From Microbacterium sp. Leaf288 (lineage in GTDB: Bacteria > Actinomycetota > Actinomycetes > Actinomycetales > Microbacteriaceae): a stretch of DNA of 64,000 nt. Below, piece after piece: positions 40,894 through 49,475 of this stretch (positions are counted from its first letter, which is position 1; every line of letters begins with the position of its first letter). A program made the translations under genes and the position numbers. The stretch covers positions 62,001 through 126,000 of the forward strand of contig NZ_LMNI01000014.1 in assembly GCF_001422925.1 (NCBI RefSeq), written 5' to 3'. The notes under the pieces were generated by a model. It searched no databases. It was not told the DNA's origin and saw only the letters and a program-made list of their open reading frames with translations.

Positions 40894-43191
40894 TCAACGG
40901 GGGGCGGGGACCAGGGCCGAGACCGTGGCCGTCGCCACTCGAGGCTCGTCAGCGGTGATCGCGTGCACGTGTCCGACGAGCTCGATCCGGGTCTCGGTGT
41001 CGCGTTCGGCGCACGATCCTCCCACCCACAGATCGATGGCGCCGGGCTCCACGATCCGGTGGCCTTCTCGTCCGGTGAACGCCAGCCGTGAGGTCGGCAC
41101 GGAGAACGTGACGGTCGCCGACTCCCCAGGAGCCAGGGAGACCCGCTGGTACGCGAGCAGCTGTGCGACGGGGCGGGTGACCGAGCCGACGATGTCCCGG
41201 GCGTAGAGCTGCACGACATCGGTGCCTGCGCGATCGCCCACGTTCGACAGCCGCACCTGCGCGGTGATCGTGCCGTCGGTGGCGGCATCCGAAGCGGTCA
41301 GATCGTCTCGGGCGAACGAGGTGTACGTCAGCCCGAAGCCGAACGGTCTCGCCGGCGTGTTGTCGGCGCTCGTGATGTCGGTCGGACCCCCGAGCCGGGG
41401 GTGCAGATACGTGTACGGCTGTGCGCCCGCGGACCGGGGCAGCGAGACCGGCAGCCGACCGGACGGCTCGGCAGCGCCCGAGATGATCCGCGCGATCGCG
41501 GGTCCGCCTTCCTCTCCCGGGAAGAACGCCTGCAGCACCGCCGCGGCAGCGGTGCTGCCGTCGAGCATCCAGCCGATCGCGTACGGGCGTCCCGAGACGA
41601 TCACCACGACGGTCGGGGTGCCCGTGGCGACCACGGCCTCGACGAGCCGGCGCTGCACACCGGGAAGCTCCAGATCGTCCACGTCGTTGCCCTCGCCGAC
41701 GGTGCCGCGTCCGAACAGACCGGCGCGGTCGCCCACGACGACGATCGCGACATCGGCGTCCGCCGCCGAGCGGGCGGCGGCGGCGATGCCGCGCTCGTCG
41801 TCGCCTTCGACGTCGCAGCCCTGTTCGAGCACGATGGCCGCATCGCGGAACTCCGCGCGCAGTGACTCCGCGACGGTCGGGATCTCGAAGCCCAGGGGCG
41901 TGCCGGGGTGGTGCGCCAGCACGTGATTGGCGAACGAGTAGCAGCCCATGAGCGACTCTGCGGCGTCGGCGTTGGGGCCGATGAGCGCGATGCTGCGCGG
42001 CGCCGTCAGCGGGAGCACGCCGTCGTTGCCGAGGAGGACGACCGACTCCTCGGCCGTCCTGCGAGCGAGGTCGCGAAGCTCCGGGCCGTCGAGCGCCACC
42101 TGTGTCGGCGGCGACGAGAAGTCCTCGTCGAGGAGGCCGAGCTCCTCCTTCTGCGAGAGCACGCGGAGCACCGCGCGATCCACATCGGCGCGTCCCTGAG
42201 CGCTCGAGCCGAGGAGCGCCCGCAGCGGCGCGACGAACGCGTCGCCCGTGGGCAGCTCGACGTCGATCCCGGCCCGCAGCGCCAGCAACGCCGCCTCGCC
42301 GGGGTCGGCGGCGATCCCGTGCAGCGCGTGGAGGAATGCGACCGAGAAGTAGTCGGCCACGACGGTGCCGTCGAATCCCCACTCGTCGCGCAGGAGCGCG
42401 GTGAGCAGCTCGGGGTTCGATGCGACGGGAACACCGTCGATCTCGGCGTACGAGTTCATCACCGACCGCACCCCGCCGTCGCGGACCGCCATCTCGAACG
42501 GTGGGAGCATGACGTCCTGCAGCCGGCGGCGCCCCATGTGCACGGGCGCGTGGTTGCGGCCGGCCTGCGATGCGGAATAGCCGGCGAAGTGCTTCAGGGT
42601 GGCGTGCACACCGGCCGATTGCAGTCCCTTGACGTACGCGGTGCCGATCGTGCCGACGACGTACGGGTCCTCCGAGATGCATTCGTCGACACGACCCCAT
42701 CGCGGGTCCATGATCACGTCGAGCACCGGCGCGAGGCCCTGGTGGATTCCGAGCTCGGCCATGGAGCGGCCGATCGCCGCGCCGAGCTGTTCGGTGAGCT
42801 CGGGGTCGAAGGCCGCGCCCCAGGCCAGCGGCGTCGGGAAGGTGGCCGCCTTCCACGCGGCGAGCCCCGTGAGGCACTCCTCGTGCACGATCGCGGGGAT
42901 CCCGAGGCGGGTCTGCTCGCGAAGCCGCCGCTGCTCCGCCCAGAGCCACTCGGCGCGGGCGACCGGGTCGACCGGCCGCGTGCCGTACACGCGGGTGAGG
43001 TGCCCGATGCCGTTCGCGGTGGCGTCCTCGTAGCGCGTCGAGGTCACCATCTCGCCGGCCATCGGCGCGACGACCTCGTCTCCCTGGTCGACCCAGTACC
43101 CGACGAGCTGGGCGAGCTTCTCGTCGAGGGTCATCTGTGCGTGCAGCGCGAGCACGCGCTCCGAGACGGCGCGCAGTCCGTTGTCGCTCAT
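40894..43191 (-). CDS. Glycoside hydrolase family 3 beta-glucosidase-type enzyme
   Basis: Encodes 765 residues. The N-terminal barrel shows GLAPVLDVIMDPRWGRVDECISEDPYVVG, TLKHFAGYSASQAGRNHAPVHMG, and the nucleophile Asp near residue 280 in GTVVADYF. The alpha/beta sandwich follows (ALIGPNADAAESLMGCYSF), then a C-terminal fibronectin-III-like domain (VRLSNVGDRAGTDVVQLYARD). There is no signal peptide, so hydrolysis is intracellular. It overlaps the upstream permease gene (ATGA) and is the last gene of a sugar ABC operon. The expected substrate is an imported beta-glucoside or beta-xyloside; the sequence cannot decide which. Confidence 0.9.
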   Translation of the reverse strand: MSDNGLRAVSERVLALHAQMTLDEKLAQLVGYWVDQGDEVVAPMAGEMVTSTRYEDATANGIGHLTRVYGTRPVDPVARAEWLWAEQRRLREQTRLGIPAIVHEECLTGLAAWKAATFPTPLAWGAAFDPELTEQLGAAIGRSMAELGIHQGLAPVLDVIMDPRWGRVDECISEDPYVVGTIGTAYVKGLQSAGVHATLKHFAGYSASQAGRNHAPVHMGRRRLQDVMLPPFEMAVRDGGVRSVMNSYAEIDGVPVASNPELLTALLRDEWGFDGTVVADYFSVAFLHALHGIAADPGEAALLALRAGIDVELPTGDAFVAPLRALLGSSAQGRADVDRAVLRVLSQKEELGLLDEDFSSPPTQVALDGPELRDLARRTAEESVVLLGNDGVLPLTAPRSIALIGPNADAAESLMGCYSFANHVLAHHPGTPLGFEIPTVAESLRAEFRDAAIVLEQGCDVEGDDERGIAAAARSAADADVAIVVVGDRAGLFGRGTVGEGNDVDDLELPGVQRRLVEAVVATGTPTVVVIVSGRPYAIGWMLDGSTAAAAVLQAFFPGEEGGPAIARIISGAAEPSGRLPVSLPRSAGAQPYTYLHPRLGGPTDITSADNTPARPFGFGLTYTSFARDDLTASDAATDGTITAQVRLSNVGDRAGTDVVQLYARDIVGSVTRPVAQLLAYQRVSLAPGESATVTFSVPTSRLAFTGREGHRIVEPGAIDLWVGGSCAERDTETRIELVGHVHAITADEPRVATATVSALVPAPR

Positions 43192-44072
43192 CCCTTGACC
43201 GCTCCCGTCAGGCCGCCGACGATCCGCCGCTCGAAGAGGCTGAAGAACGCCAGCGCGGGGATCATCGACAGCGAGGTGAACGCCAGCACCTTCGCAGTGT
43301 CGACGGAGTACTGCGAAGAGAAGGCCTGCACGCCGAGGGGGAGCGTGAAGTTCGCGTTGTCGTTGAGGAGGTACAGCGGCAGCAGGTAGCTGTTCCAGCT
43401 CGCGATGAACGCGAGGATCCCGACGGTGATGACACCGGGCACGGCGAGGGGGACCACCATGCGCCAGAAGAAGCCGAGGCGGCTGCAACCGTCGATGAAG
43501 GCCGCTTCCTGGATCTCGTCGGGAATGGCCCGCAGGAACGGCACCAGGATGATGATCGTCGTCGGCAGGGCGAACGCGATCTGCGGGAGGATGACGCCGG
43601 CCAGTGTGTTGATGAGTCCCATGTCGCGCACCACGATGTACAGCGGCGTGATCGCGACGGTGATGGGGAACATGAGCCCGGCGGCGAAGAGCGCGTAGAG
43701 GGCGCCACGCCCGCGGAAGTGATAGCGGGCGAGGACGTAGCTGGCCATGAGGCCCAGCACGATGACTCCGCCCGTGGTGACCACGGCGACGACGGTCGAG
43801 TTGAGCACCAGCGTCCAGAACGTGCCTTCGGTGAGCACGTCGAAGTAGTTCGTGAACACCCACGGATCGGGCAGGCCCGCCGGGTTCGTCGTGATCTGCG
43901 AGTTCGAGCGGAAGCCGCCGAGGATGATGTAGATCACCGGCCCGAGCATCAGCGCGATCACGACGAGTGCGACGAAGTAGACGGCGGGCGTTCCGGCCCG
44001 CATGGGCTGACGCCGCGGGGCGTGCGGTGGCGTGGTCGCGACAGCGTCGGTCGCGACGGAGACGGCGGTCAT
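43188..44072 (-). CDS. Carbohydrate ABC transporter permease (MalG type)
   Basis: Encodes 294 residues with six membrane helices. The EAA loop that contacts the ATPase is EAAFIDGCSRLGFFWRMVVPLAVPGV. The Pro-rich N-terminal ~25 residues are cytoplasmic. It overlaps both neighbours by four bases. With the MalF-type gene it forms the membrane channel of a sugar importer. No ATPase gene is in this operon, so a shared MsiK-like ATPase elsewhere is expected. Confidence 0.9.
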   Translation of the reverse strand: MTAVSVATDAVATTPPHAPRRQPMRAGTPAVYFVALVVIALMLGPVIYIILGGFRSNSQITTNPAGLPDPWVFTNYFDVLTEGTFWTLVLNSTVVAVVTTGGVIVLGLMASYVLARYHFRGRGALYALFAAGLMFPITVAITPLYIVVRDMGLINTLAGVILPQIAFALPTTIIILVPFLRAIPDEIQEAAFIDGCSRLGFFWRMVVPLAVPGVITVGILAFIASWNSYLLPLYLLNDNANFTLPLGVQAFSSQYSVDTAKVLAFTSLSMIPALAFFSLFERRIVGGLTGAVKG

Positions 44073-45094
44073 CCGTCGTTCCTTTCGGTGAGTGCTCCCG
44101 CGGTGTCGCGGCGCAGGACGAAGCGCTGGTAGACGAGCGCGACGACGAGGGAGATGAGGAAGATGACGACGGCGACGGCATTGCCGTAGCCGAAGTTGCC
44201 GGCGTTGCGGCCGTTGGCCACCATGTACGTCGCCATCGTCGAGGTGCCGGCGACGGGTGCCACGTACTGCCCCCAGATGATGTAGACGAGGTCGAACAGC
44301 TGGAGCGCGCCGATGATCGACAGGAACGCCCAGATGCGCAGCGTCGGGCCGAGCAGCGGGATCGTGATGCGACGCTGGATCTGCCAATAGCTCGCGCCGT
44401 CGATGGCGGCCGCCTCGTACAGCTCCTCGGGGATGCCCTGCAGGCCCGCGAGGAAGAGGATGACGGCGAAGCCGACGTACTTCCACGTGAGAATCGCCAT
44501 GAGCGTCCAGATCGCGATGCTGGGGTCGGCGAGCCAGTCACGGGTCAACTGGTCGAGGCCGAGATTCTCCAGCAGACCGTTGAGCGCACCGTTGGTGGCG
44601 AGCATCAGGCTGAAGCCGGTGCCGACGACGACCTCCGCGATCACGTACGGGACGAAGATCAGCACCCGGATGATCGACTGCCCGCGCATCCTGCGGTTGA
44701 GCAGGAGCGCCAGCAGCAGTGCCACCGGTCCCTGCAGGATGAGGGACATCACGACGATGAAGCCGTTGTGACCCAGCGCCTCTTGGAAGTCGGGGTCGGT
44801 GAGGATCGTGACGTAGTTCTTGAGGCCGATGAAGTCGGTCGGCGGGCCGTACCCGTGCCAGTTGAAGAAGCCGTAGTACGCCGCCATGATCACGGGGAAG
44901 ATGACGAAGCCGACGAAGAAGATCAGTGCGGGTCCGACCAGCACGGCGATCTCCAGGCGGCCCGACCATCCGATCCCGCGGCGTCGGCGGCGCGGCGATG
45001 CCGGGGGCGGCGGCGTGTCGCCACCGCCCCCGGTGCGCTCCGCGCGATCCGTCTCCGGGCGATCGTCCGTACTCGGTGTCGCGCTCTTGTGCAT
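44069..45094 (-). CDS. Carbohydrate ABC transporter permease (MalF type)
   Basis: Encodes 341 residues. A charged, Pro/Arg-rich cytoplasmic N-terminus of about 45 residues precedes six membrane helices. The EAA loop is EAAAIDGASYWQIQRRITIPLLGPT. It lies 11 bp after the binding-protein gene and overlaps the MalG-type gene. It is half of the translocation pore for the beta-glucoside-type sugar bound by the upstream lipoprotein. Confidence 0.9.
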   Translation of the reverse strand: MHKSATPSTDDRPETDRAERTGGGGDTPPPPASPRRRRRGIGWSGRLEIAVLVGPALIFFVGFVIFPVIMAAYYGFFNWHGYGPPTDFIGLKNYVTILTDPDFQEALGHNGFIVVMSLILQGPVALLLALLLNRRMRGQSIIRVLIFVPYVIAEVVVGTGFSLMLATNGALNGLLENLGLDQLTRDWLADPSIAIWTLMAILTWKYVGFAVILFLAGLQGIPEELYEAAAIDGASYWQIQRRITIPLLGPTLRIWAFLSIIGALQLFDLVYIIWGQYVAPVAGTSTMATYMVANGRNAGNFGYGNAVAVVIFLISLVVALVYQRFVLRRDTAGALTERNDG

Positions 45095-45105
45095 GCGGGT
45101 GTTCC

Positions 45106-46392
45106 TTATCCCTTCGCGCCGGCCGAGTTGGCCGCAGCGATCATCTCGTCGGGCGTGCTCTGTCCGGCGAGCATGTCGACGACCGCCACGTTGAGTGCGT
45201 TGCCGACGTTCTGCCCGAGCACCGTGTCGAGCCACTGCGAGACGAACGGGGCCGCGTTGTAGGCCTCGAGGATCTGCTTCAGGTAGGGCTCGGTGACCTC
45301 GGCCTGTGCGGCCTGGTTCACGGGCGGCGAGTTGAACGCCTTGTAGTACGCGGTCTGCTGGTCGTCGGACGCGACGAAGTTGAGGAAGTCGACGCACTCC
45401 TTGGGTGCCTTCGCGGAGCACGAGTAGCCGTCGACGCCACCCATCATCGAGCCGGGCTCGCCCTTGCCGCCGGAGACCTCCGGGAAGGGGTACCACGCCA
45501 GGTCGGGGAGCGGCTTCTCGTCAGGGGTGAGCGAGGCGATCACGCCCGGGTCCCACGCGCCCATCAGCTCGCCACCGGCCTGGTGGTTCGCGACGAGGCC
45601 GGCCGAGCTGCCGGCGCCCTGCTGGGCGGAGGTGGTGAGGAAGCCGTCGTTGAACGGCTCGGTGGCGGCGAAATCGGCGAGGTCCTCGGCGGCCTTCAGC
45701 CAGCACGGGTCGCTGAAATCCTTCGAGTCGCCGGTCTCCTCGACCGTCTTCGGGGCGCACTCGCGCAGCGCGAACCAGTAGAACCAGTGCGCAGCCGGCC
45801 AGGCGTCCTTCGCGCCGAGGGCGAGCGGCGCCACGCCGGTCGCCTTCAGCTTGTCGTTCGCCGCGACGAGCTCGTCGATGGTCGTCGGGGTCTCGGTGAC
45901 GCCCGCGGCGTCGTAGAGGTCCTGACTGTAGAAGATCCCGCCGGGAAGCACCGACAGGGGCATCGCCCACACCTTGTCCTGGTAGGTCTCGGCCTTGAAC
46001 GAGCCCTCGGAGATGTTCTCCTTCGCCTCGCCCTCGATCTTCCCCGTCAGGTCCATCAGCTGACCCGCCTGGACCATCGCGGTCATCTTGCCGCCGCCGC
46101 GCTGCAGGAAGATGTCCGGCGGGTCGCCCGCGTTGAGCGAGGTCTGCAGCTTGCCGTCCATGTCCTCGTTCTGGATCGACTGCATCTTGATCGTGACGCC
46201 GGGGTTCTCCTTCTCGAACGCGGCGATGGCGTCCTTCCAGAACTGCTGGCCCGGGCCTGTCGTGGAGTTCTGCCACAGCGTCATCTCGACGTTGCCGTCG
46301 CTGCTGCTGCCGCCGCCGGCGCTGCAGCCGGCGAGCGCGAGCGCGCCGATGATGAGTGCTGCGGAACCCGCGAGGATCCTCTTGCGCATCAT
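45106..46392 (-). CDS. Extracellular sugar-binding lipoprotein (ABC family 1)
   Basis: Encodes 428 residues. The lipoprotein signal ends in ALAGC (Cys near residue 23), anchoring it outside the membrane. The family pattern is clear: NVEMTLWQNSTTGPGQQFWKDAIAAFEKENPGVTIKM, LNAGDPPDIFLQRGGG and MSVLPGG-like MPLSVLPGGIFYSQDLYDAAGV. It captures the sugar for the two permeases. It is first in the operon and divergent from a LacI gene 171 bp away, whose gap holds two symmetric sites. Two tandem ATGs start the frame; the first is used. Confidence 0.92.
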   Translation of the reverse strand: MMRKRILAGSAALIIGALALAGCSAGGGSSSDGNVEMTLWQNSTTGPGQQFWKDAIAAFEKENPGVTIKMQSIQNEDMDGKLQTSLNAGDPPDIFLQRGGGKMTAMVQAGQLMDLTGKIEGEAKENISEGSFKAETYQDKVWAMPLSVLPGGIFYSQDLYDAAGVTETPTTIDELVAANDKLKATGVAPLALGAKDAWPAAHWFYWFALRECAPKTVEETGDSKDFSDPCWLKAAEDLADFAATEPFNDGFLTTSAQQGAGSSAGLVANHQAGGELMGAWDPGVIASLTPDEKPLPDLAWYPFPEVSGGKGEPGSMMGGVDGYSCSAKAPKECVDFLNFVASDDQQTAYYKAFNSPPVNQAAQAEVTEPYLKQILEAYNAAPFVSQWLDTVLGQNVGNALNVAVVDMLAGQSTPDEMIAAANSAGAKG

Positions 46393-46500
46393 GTGATTCC
46401 CGTCTCTTCTTCGAGGAGCACCTCTGCTGCGAGGTGCTGGTGGTCGACGCGATCGGGTCGCGTACCGCCCGGCGTGCGGACCGGGCGAGAAAAGTGTCCT

Positions 46501-46556
46501 TTGACAACAAATAACTGTCAAACGTTTTCAATAACGGTTTCGATGCCGTTATGATT
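46501..46556. promoter_or_regulatory. Divergent promoter/operator region of the beta-glucoside locus
   Basis: Two symmetric sites are seen: AAACGTTT at 46520-46527, and ATAACGG (46531-46537) facing CCGTTAT (46546-46552). On the minus strand TTGACA (complement of 46517-46522) is 17 bases from GACACT, a plausible binding-protein promoter. On the plus strand TATGAT (46550-46555) is 8 bases before the lacI ATG. Each site overlaps one promoter, as expected for mutual repression. Confidence 0.6.
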
Positions 46557-46563
46557 TCGAGAC

Positions 46564-47559
46564 ATGGCCCGTCGTCCCACGATCACCGACGTCGCCGCCG
46601 CAGCGGGCGTCTCGGTCGCAACCGTCTCGAAGGCGGTGAACGGTCGCTATGGCGTGGCCAGCGAGACGGTGGACAAGGTTCTCGCCGTCGTAGCCGAGCT
46701 CGGATACGAGTCGAGCCTGATCGCCAGCAGCATGCGATCGCGCAAGACGGGTGTCATCGGCGTGCTCGTCGCCGACTTCGAGCCCTTCAGTGCCGAGGTC
46801 CTGAAGGGCGTCGGCGAGGCGCTGCGCGAGTCGCGGTACGACCTGCTCGCCTACTCAGGGTCACACGGTGCCGCGGAGGGATGGGAGCGGCGGTCGCTGT
46901 CGCGCCTCAGCGGAACACTCATCGACGGCGCCATCATCGTCACCCCGACCGTCGTGAACGTCGGCGCTGAGGTGCCGGTCGTCGCCATCGACCCGCACAC
47001 GGGTCCTGCCGATCTGCCGACCGTCGAGTGCGACAGTTTCGGAGGTGCGCTGCAGGCGACGCGGTACCTTATCGAGCTCGGTCACTCGCGCATCGGCTTC
47101 ATCGCGGGTCGTCCGGACCTGCGCTCGTCGATCGCCCGCGACGCCGGCTATCGACGCGCACTCGCGGATGCGGGCATCCCCCTCGATCCGGCGCTGGTCG
47201 GCTCGGGGAGCTACCAGCAGGATGCCGTCCGCGTGGCCGCACTCGAGATGCTCCGCCGGCCCGACCGGCCGACCGCGGTCTTCGCCGCCAACGACATCTC
47301 CGGTCTGGAGATCGTCAGGGTGGCGTCCGAGCTCGGTATCGACATCCCCCGCGAGTTGTCGGTGATCGGCTTCGACGACGTCCCCGAGGCATCCAAGTCG
47401 ACGCCCGCGCTGTCGACGGTGCGCCAGCCCATGCAGATGCTCGGCGCCGAGGCAGTCGGCATGCTCCTGGAGCTGATGGAGGGGAGCACACCCGCCGTCA
47501 CGCATGTCAAGCTGCCGACGCGGCTCGTGCCCCGGGACACCACTGCCCCGCCGGCGTGA
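46564..47559 (+). CDS. LacI family transcriptional regulator of the beta-glucoside locus
   Basis: Encodes 331 residues. The head is PTITDVAAAAGVSVATVSKAVNGRYGVASETVDKVLAVVAELGY and the sensor ends VIGFDDVPEASKSTPALSTVRQPMQMLG. It is divergent from the binding protein-permease-GH3 operon and most likely represses it until the sugar is present. TATGAT ends 8 bases before the ATG and no ribosome site is seen, so the mRNA is leaderless. The stop is one base from that of the converging ROK gene. Confidence 0.9.
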   Translation: MARRPTITDVAAAAGVSVATVSKAVNGRYGVASETVDKVLAVVAELGYESSLIASSMRSRKTGVIGVLVADFEPFSAEVLKGVGEALRESRYDLLAYSGSHGAAEGWERRSLSRLSGTLIDGAIIVTPTVVNVGAEVPVVAIDPHTGPADLPTVECDSFGGALQATRYLIELGHSRIGFIAGRPDLRSSIARDAGYRRALADAGIPLDPALVGSGSYQQDAVRVAALEMLRRPDRPTAVFAANDISGLEIVRVASELGIDIPRELSVIGFDDVPEASKSTPALSTVRQPMQMLGAEAVGMLLELMEGSTPAVTHVKLPTRLVPRDTTAPPA

Positions 47560-47560
47560 A

Positions 47561-48730
47561 TCAGCTCCGCGCTGCGCCGCCAGGATCCCGGAGCAGCTCG
47601 GCGAAGGCGGCCTCGGCGGCCCCGATGAGGAGGCGATCCTCGGCCAGTGATGCGACACGGATGAGGAGATGCTCGCTGGTCGCCGACATCGTCTGCTCCT
47701 GGACCATGGTCCCGAGTCCCGGCACATCGACCGCGGCGATCGTCGCGAGGAAACCGCCGAGCACGACCACCGAGGGGTTCAGCGCGTTGACGGCGTTGGC
47801 GAGCGCCGTCGAGAGGATGCGGCGCTGCCGGGCGACCTCCTCGGCCGCGGTCGGGCCCGCTGCGGACACAGCCGCGGCGAGCGTCGGCTCGTCCGCCGCG
47901 TGAAGTCCGACGGCGGCGAGCAGCCGGGCTCGGCTGACCTCGTCCTCGAGCACGCCGTCGCCGGCGCGACGGTCGGTGGCCGACGCGATGCCGGGGCGAT
48001 TCTGCCCGAACTCGCCGGTGTAGCCGCCGGCGCCGAGGAGCGGCTTGCCGTGCACGATCAGGCCGCCGCCGATGCCGCTCGCGCCGCCGTTGAGGTACAC
48101 GACGTCATCGAAGCCGGCCGCGGCGCCGTAGAGATGCTCGGCGATCGCCCCCAGCGTCGCGTCGTTGCCCACGACGGTCGGCAGGCCGGTGGCCTCGGCG
48201 ACGAGGTCGCGAACCGGCGCGTCCACCCAGCGCAGGTGGGGCGCGTTGCGGACGAGCCCGTCCGCTGCCCGCACGAGCCCCGGCACCGCGAGGCCGACAC
48301 CGACGATGCGCGCGTGTGCGAGTTCGCCGGCGCGCCACGTCTCGACGCGCTCCGCGATGAGCCGTGCCGTCTCGTCCGGAGACAGCAGGCGGTCGAGTTC
48401 GATGCGCTCGCGGACCGGGATGCCGCGGTCCAGGCCGACGGCGGCGATCGTGAGCGCGTCGACCTCCGGGTTGGCGGCGATCGCCATCACACGTGCGTCG
48501 GCGGCGACCACCGGGGAGGGACGCCCCACCCGCCGGGATGGATCGGGCGCGCGTTCCACGACCAGCCCTTCGCGCACCAGTTCGGCCACCAGGTCCGCGA
48601 TCGTCGATCGATTGAGGCCCGTGGCCTCGGTCAGTCGCGCGCGGGAGAGCGGTCCTTCGAGGTGCACCAGGCGCAGCAGCCGGGCCAGGTTGCGCTGACG
48701 CACGCCCTCGGCGGCCGTTGGATCGCTCAC
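47561..48730 (-). CDS. ROK family transcriptional regulator, probable xylose repressor
   Basis: Encodes 389 residues. A MarR-like winged helix (RQRNLARLLRLVHLEGPLSRARLTEATGLNRSTIADLVAELVREGLV) is followed by a ROK sugar-binding domain (VGVGLAVPGLV, VVGNDATLGAIAEHLYG, LNGGASGIGGGLIV). The usual zinc motif CxCGxxGC after GYTGEFGQ is missing; the place reads DRRAGDGVLE. Repressors of this type near xylA are called XylR, and xylA/xylB lie 0.75 kb away on the opposite strand, so xylose control is inferred. GTG start with TACAGT six bases upstream suggests leaderless translation. Confidence 0.83.
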   Translation of the reverse strand: MSDPTAAEGVRQRNLARLLRLVHLEGPLSRARLTEATGLNRSTIADLVAELVREGLVVERAPDPSRRVGRPSPVVAADARVMAIAANPEVDALTIAAVGLDRGIPVRERIELDRLLSPDETARLIAERVETWRAGELAHARIVGVGLAVPGLVRAADGLVRNAPHLRWVDAPVRDLVAEATGLPTVVGNDATLGAIAEHLYGAAAGFDDVVYLNGGASGIGGGLIVHGKPLLGAGGYTGEFGQNRPGIASATDRRAGDGVLEDEVSRARLLAAVGLHAADEPTLAAAVSAAGPTAAEEVARQRRILSTALANAVNALNPSVVVLGGFLATIAAVDVPGLGTMVQEQTMSATSEHLLIRVASLAEDRLLIGAAEAAFAELLRDPGGAARS

Positions 48731-48815
48731 CGTCTCACTGTAGAGGGCGGCGCGGCGGCACTTCGAGATTTGTTGCGTGCGGCTTCAAACCGGTGTGACG
48801 GCGTGGAGTGGAGGA

Positions 48816-49139
48816 TCAGGCGGACGGGCGTTCGGCACCGGCCGGGGAGATCGCGTCGACCGCCAGGGCGAAGTCGAGCGTCTGGAGCACTTCGACGGCC
48901 CGGTCGTAGCGAGGCCCGGCGAGGACGACGAACACGGCCCCGACGACATCGATGAAGCCGGCGGTCGCCCCGGCGGTGCTGACCTCGTAGCGATCGATGT
49001 CTATGCGCTCCCACCGGACGGCGGAGTCGTCGGGCGCCGGCGACTCCGGTCGCCGCGGCGCCAGTTCGTTCCGTGGCGGCAGGACGCGCGACCGCAGCGC
49101 GCCGCGTCTCACCGGTGAGGACGGCCTCTCGAGCACCAT
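48816..49139 (-). CDS. Conserved hypothetical protein
   Basis: Encodes 107 residues; GAGGAG is about eight bases before the ATG at 49139. The first ~40 residues are basic and Pro-rich. The core VRWERIDIDRYEVSTAGATAGFIDVVGAVFVVLAG followed by YDRAVEVLQTLDFALAVDAI looks like a small alpha/beta domain. I recognise no named family. It stands alone between the ROK gene and the xylA promoter region. Confidence 0.65.
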   Translation of the reverse strand: MVLERPSSPVRRGALRSRVLPPRNELAPRRPESPAPDDSAVRWERIDIDRYEVSTAGATAGFIDVVGAVFVVLAGPRYDRAVEVLQTLDFALAVDAISPAGAERPSA

Positions 49140-49475
49140 GGGGGAGGCTCCTCTCGTCGTGCCCTGATCCTGCGCCTCGCCTGCACTTTTCGCGCAGGGG
49201 GGTTGACGTGTTGGGATGGGCCGACCAGGGCTGACGCCGGCGTCCGCGCGACCGGATCGCGCTCCCGAGATCATTCTCCGCGCTCGGACCGGAACCGGGT
49301 GTTAAGGCCTGATGAACTTCCGGTCACAACCGGACACGCGTGGACCCGCGGCGTCATCTGATCATCGATTCGCGAGCCTGGAGGCGCCGTTCGCGCGGGA
49401 AGCGCCGTTCGTGGTGGACGCAGCATCCATTCTGGTATAGGTTGTCGGCAGCAACATTTATCGCGAAGGAGCGTC
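49140..49475. promoter_or_regulatory. 336-bp control region upstream of xylA
   Basis: No gene is seen here. TATAGG at 49436-49441 is a -10 candidate, directly followed by the partly symmetric GTTGTCGGCAGCAAC (49441-49455), a good position for a repressor site. A small palindrome TCCGGT-CACA-ACCGGA lies at about 49318-49333. GAAGGAG at 49465-49471 is the xylA ribosome site. The repressor is presumably the ROK protein; none of these sites has a paired copy elsewhere in the window. Confidence 0.45.

Noticed and set aside
40894..44541. A single 1215-codon GH3-permease fusion suggested by one open frame
   Set aside because: The part beyond 43191 is a shadow of the two permease genes; the real GH3 start is the ATG overlapping the MalG-type stop.
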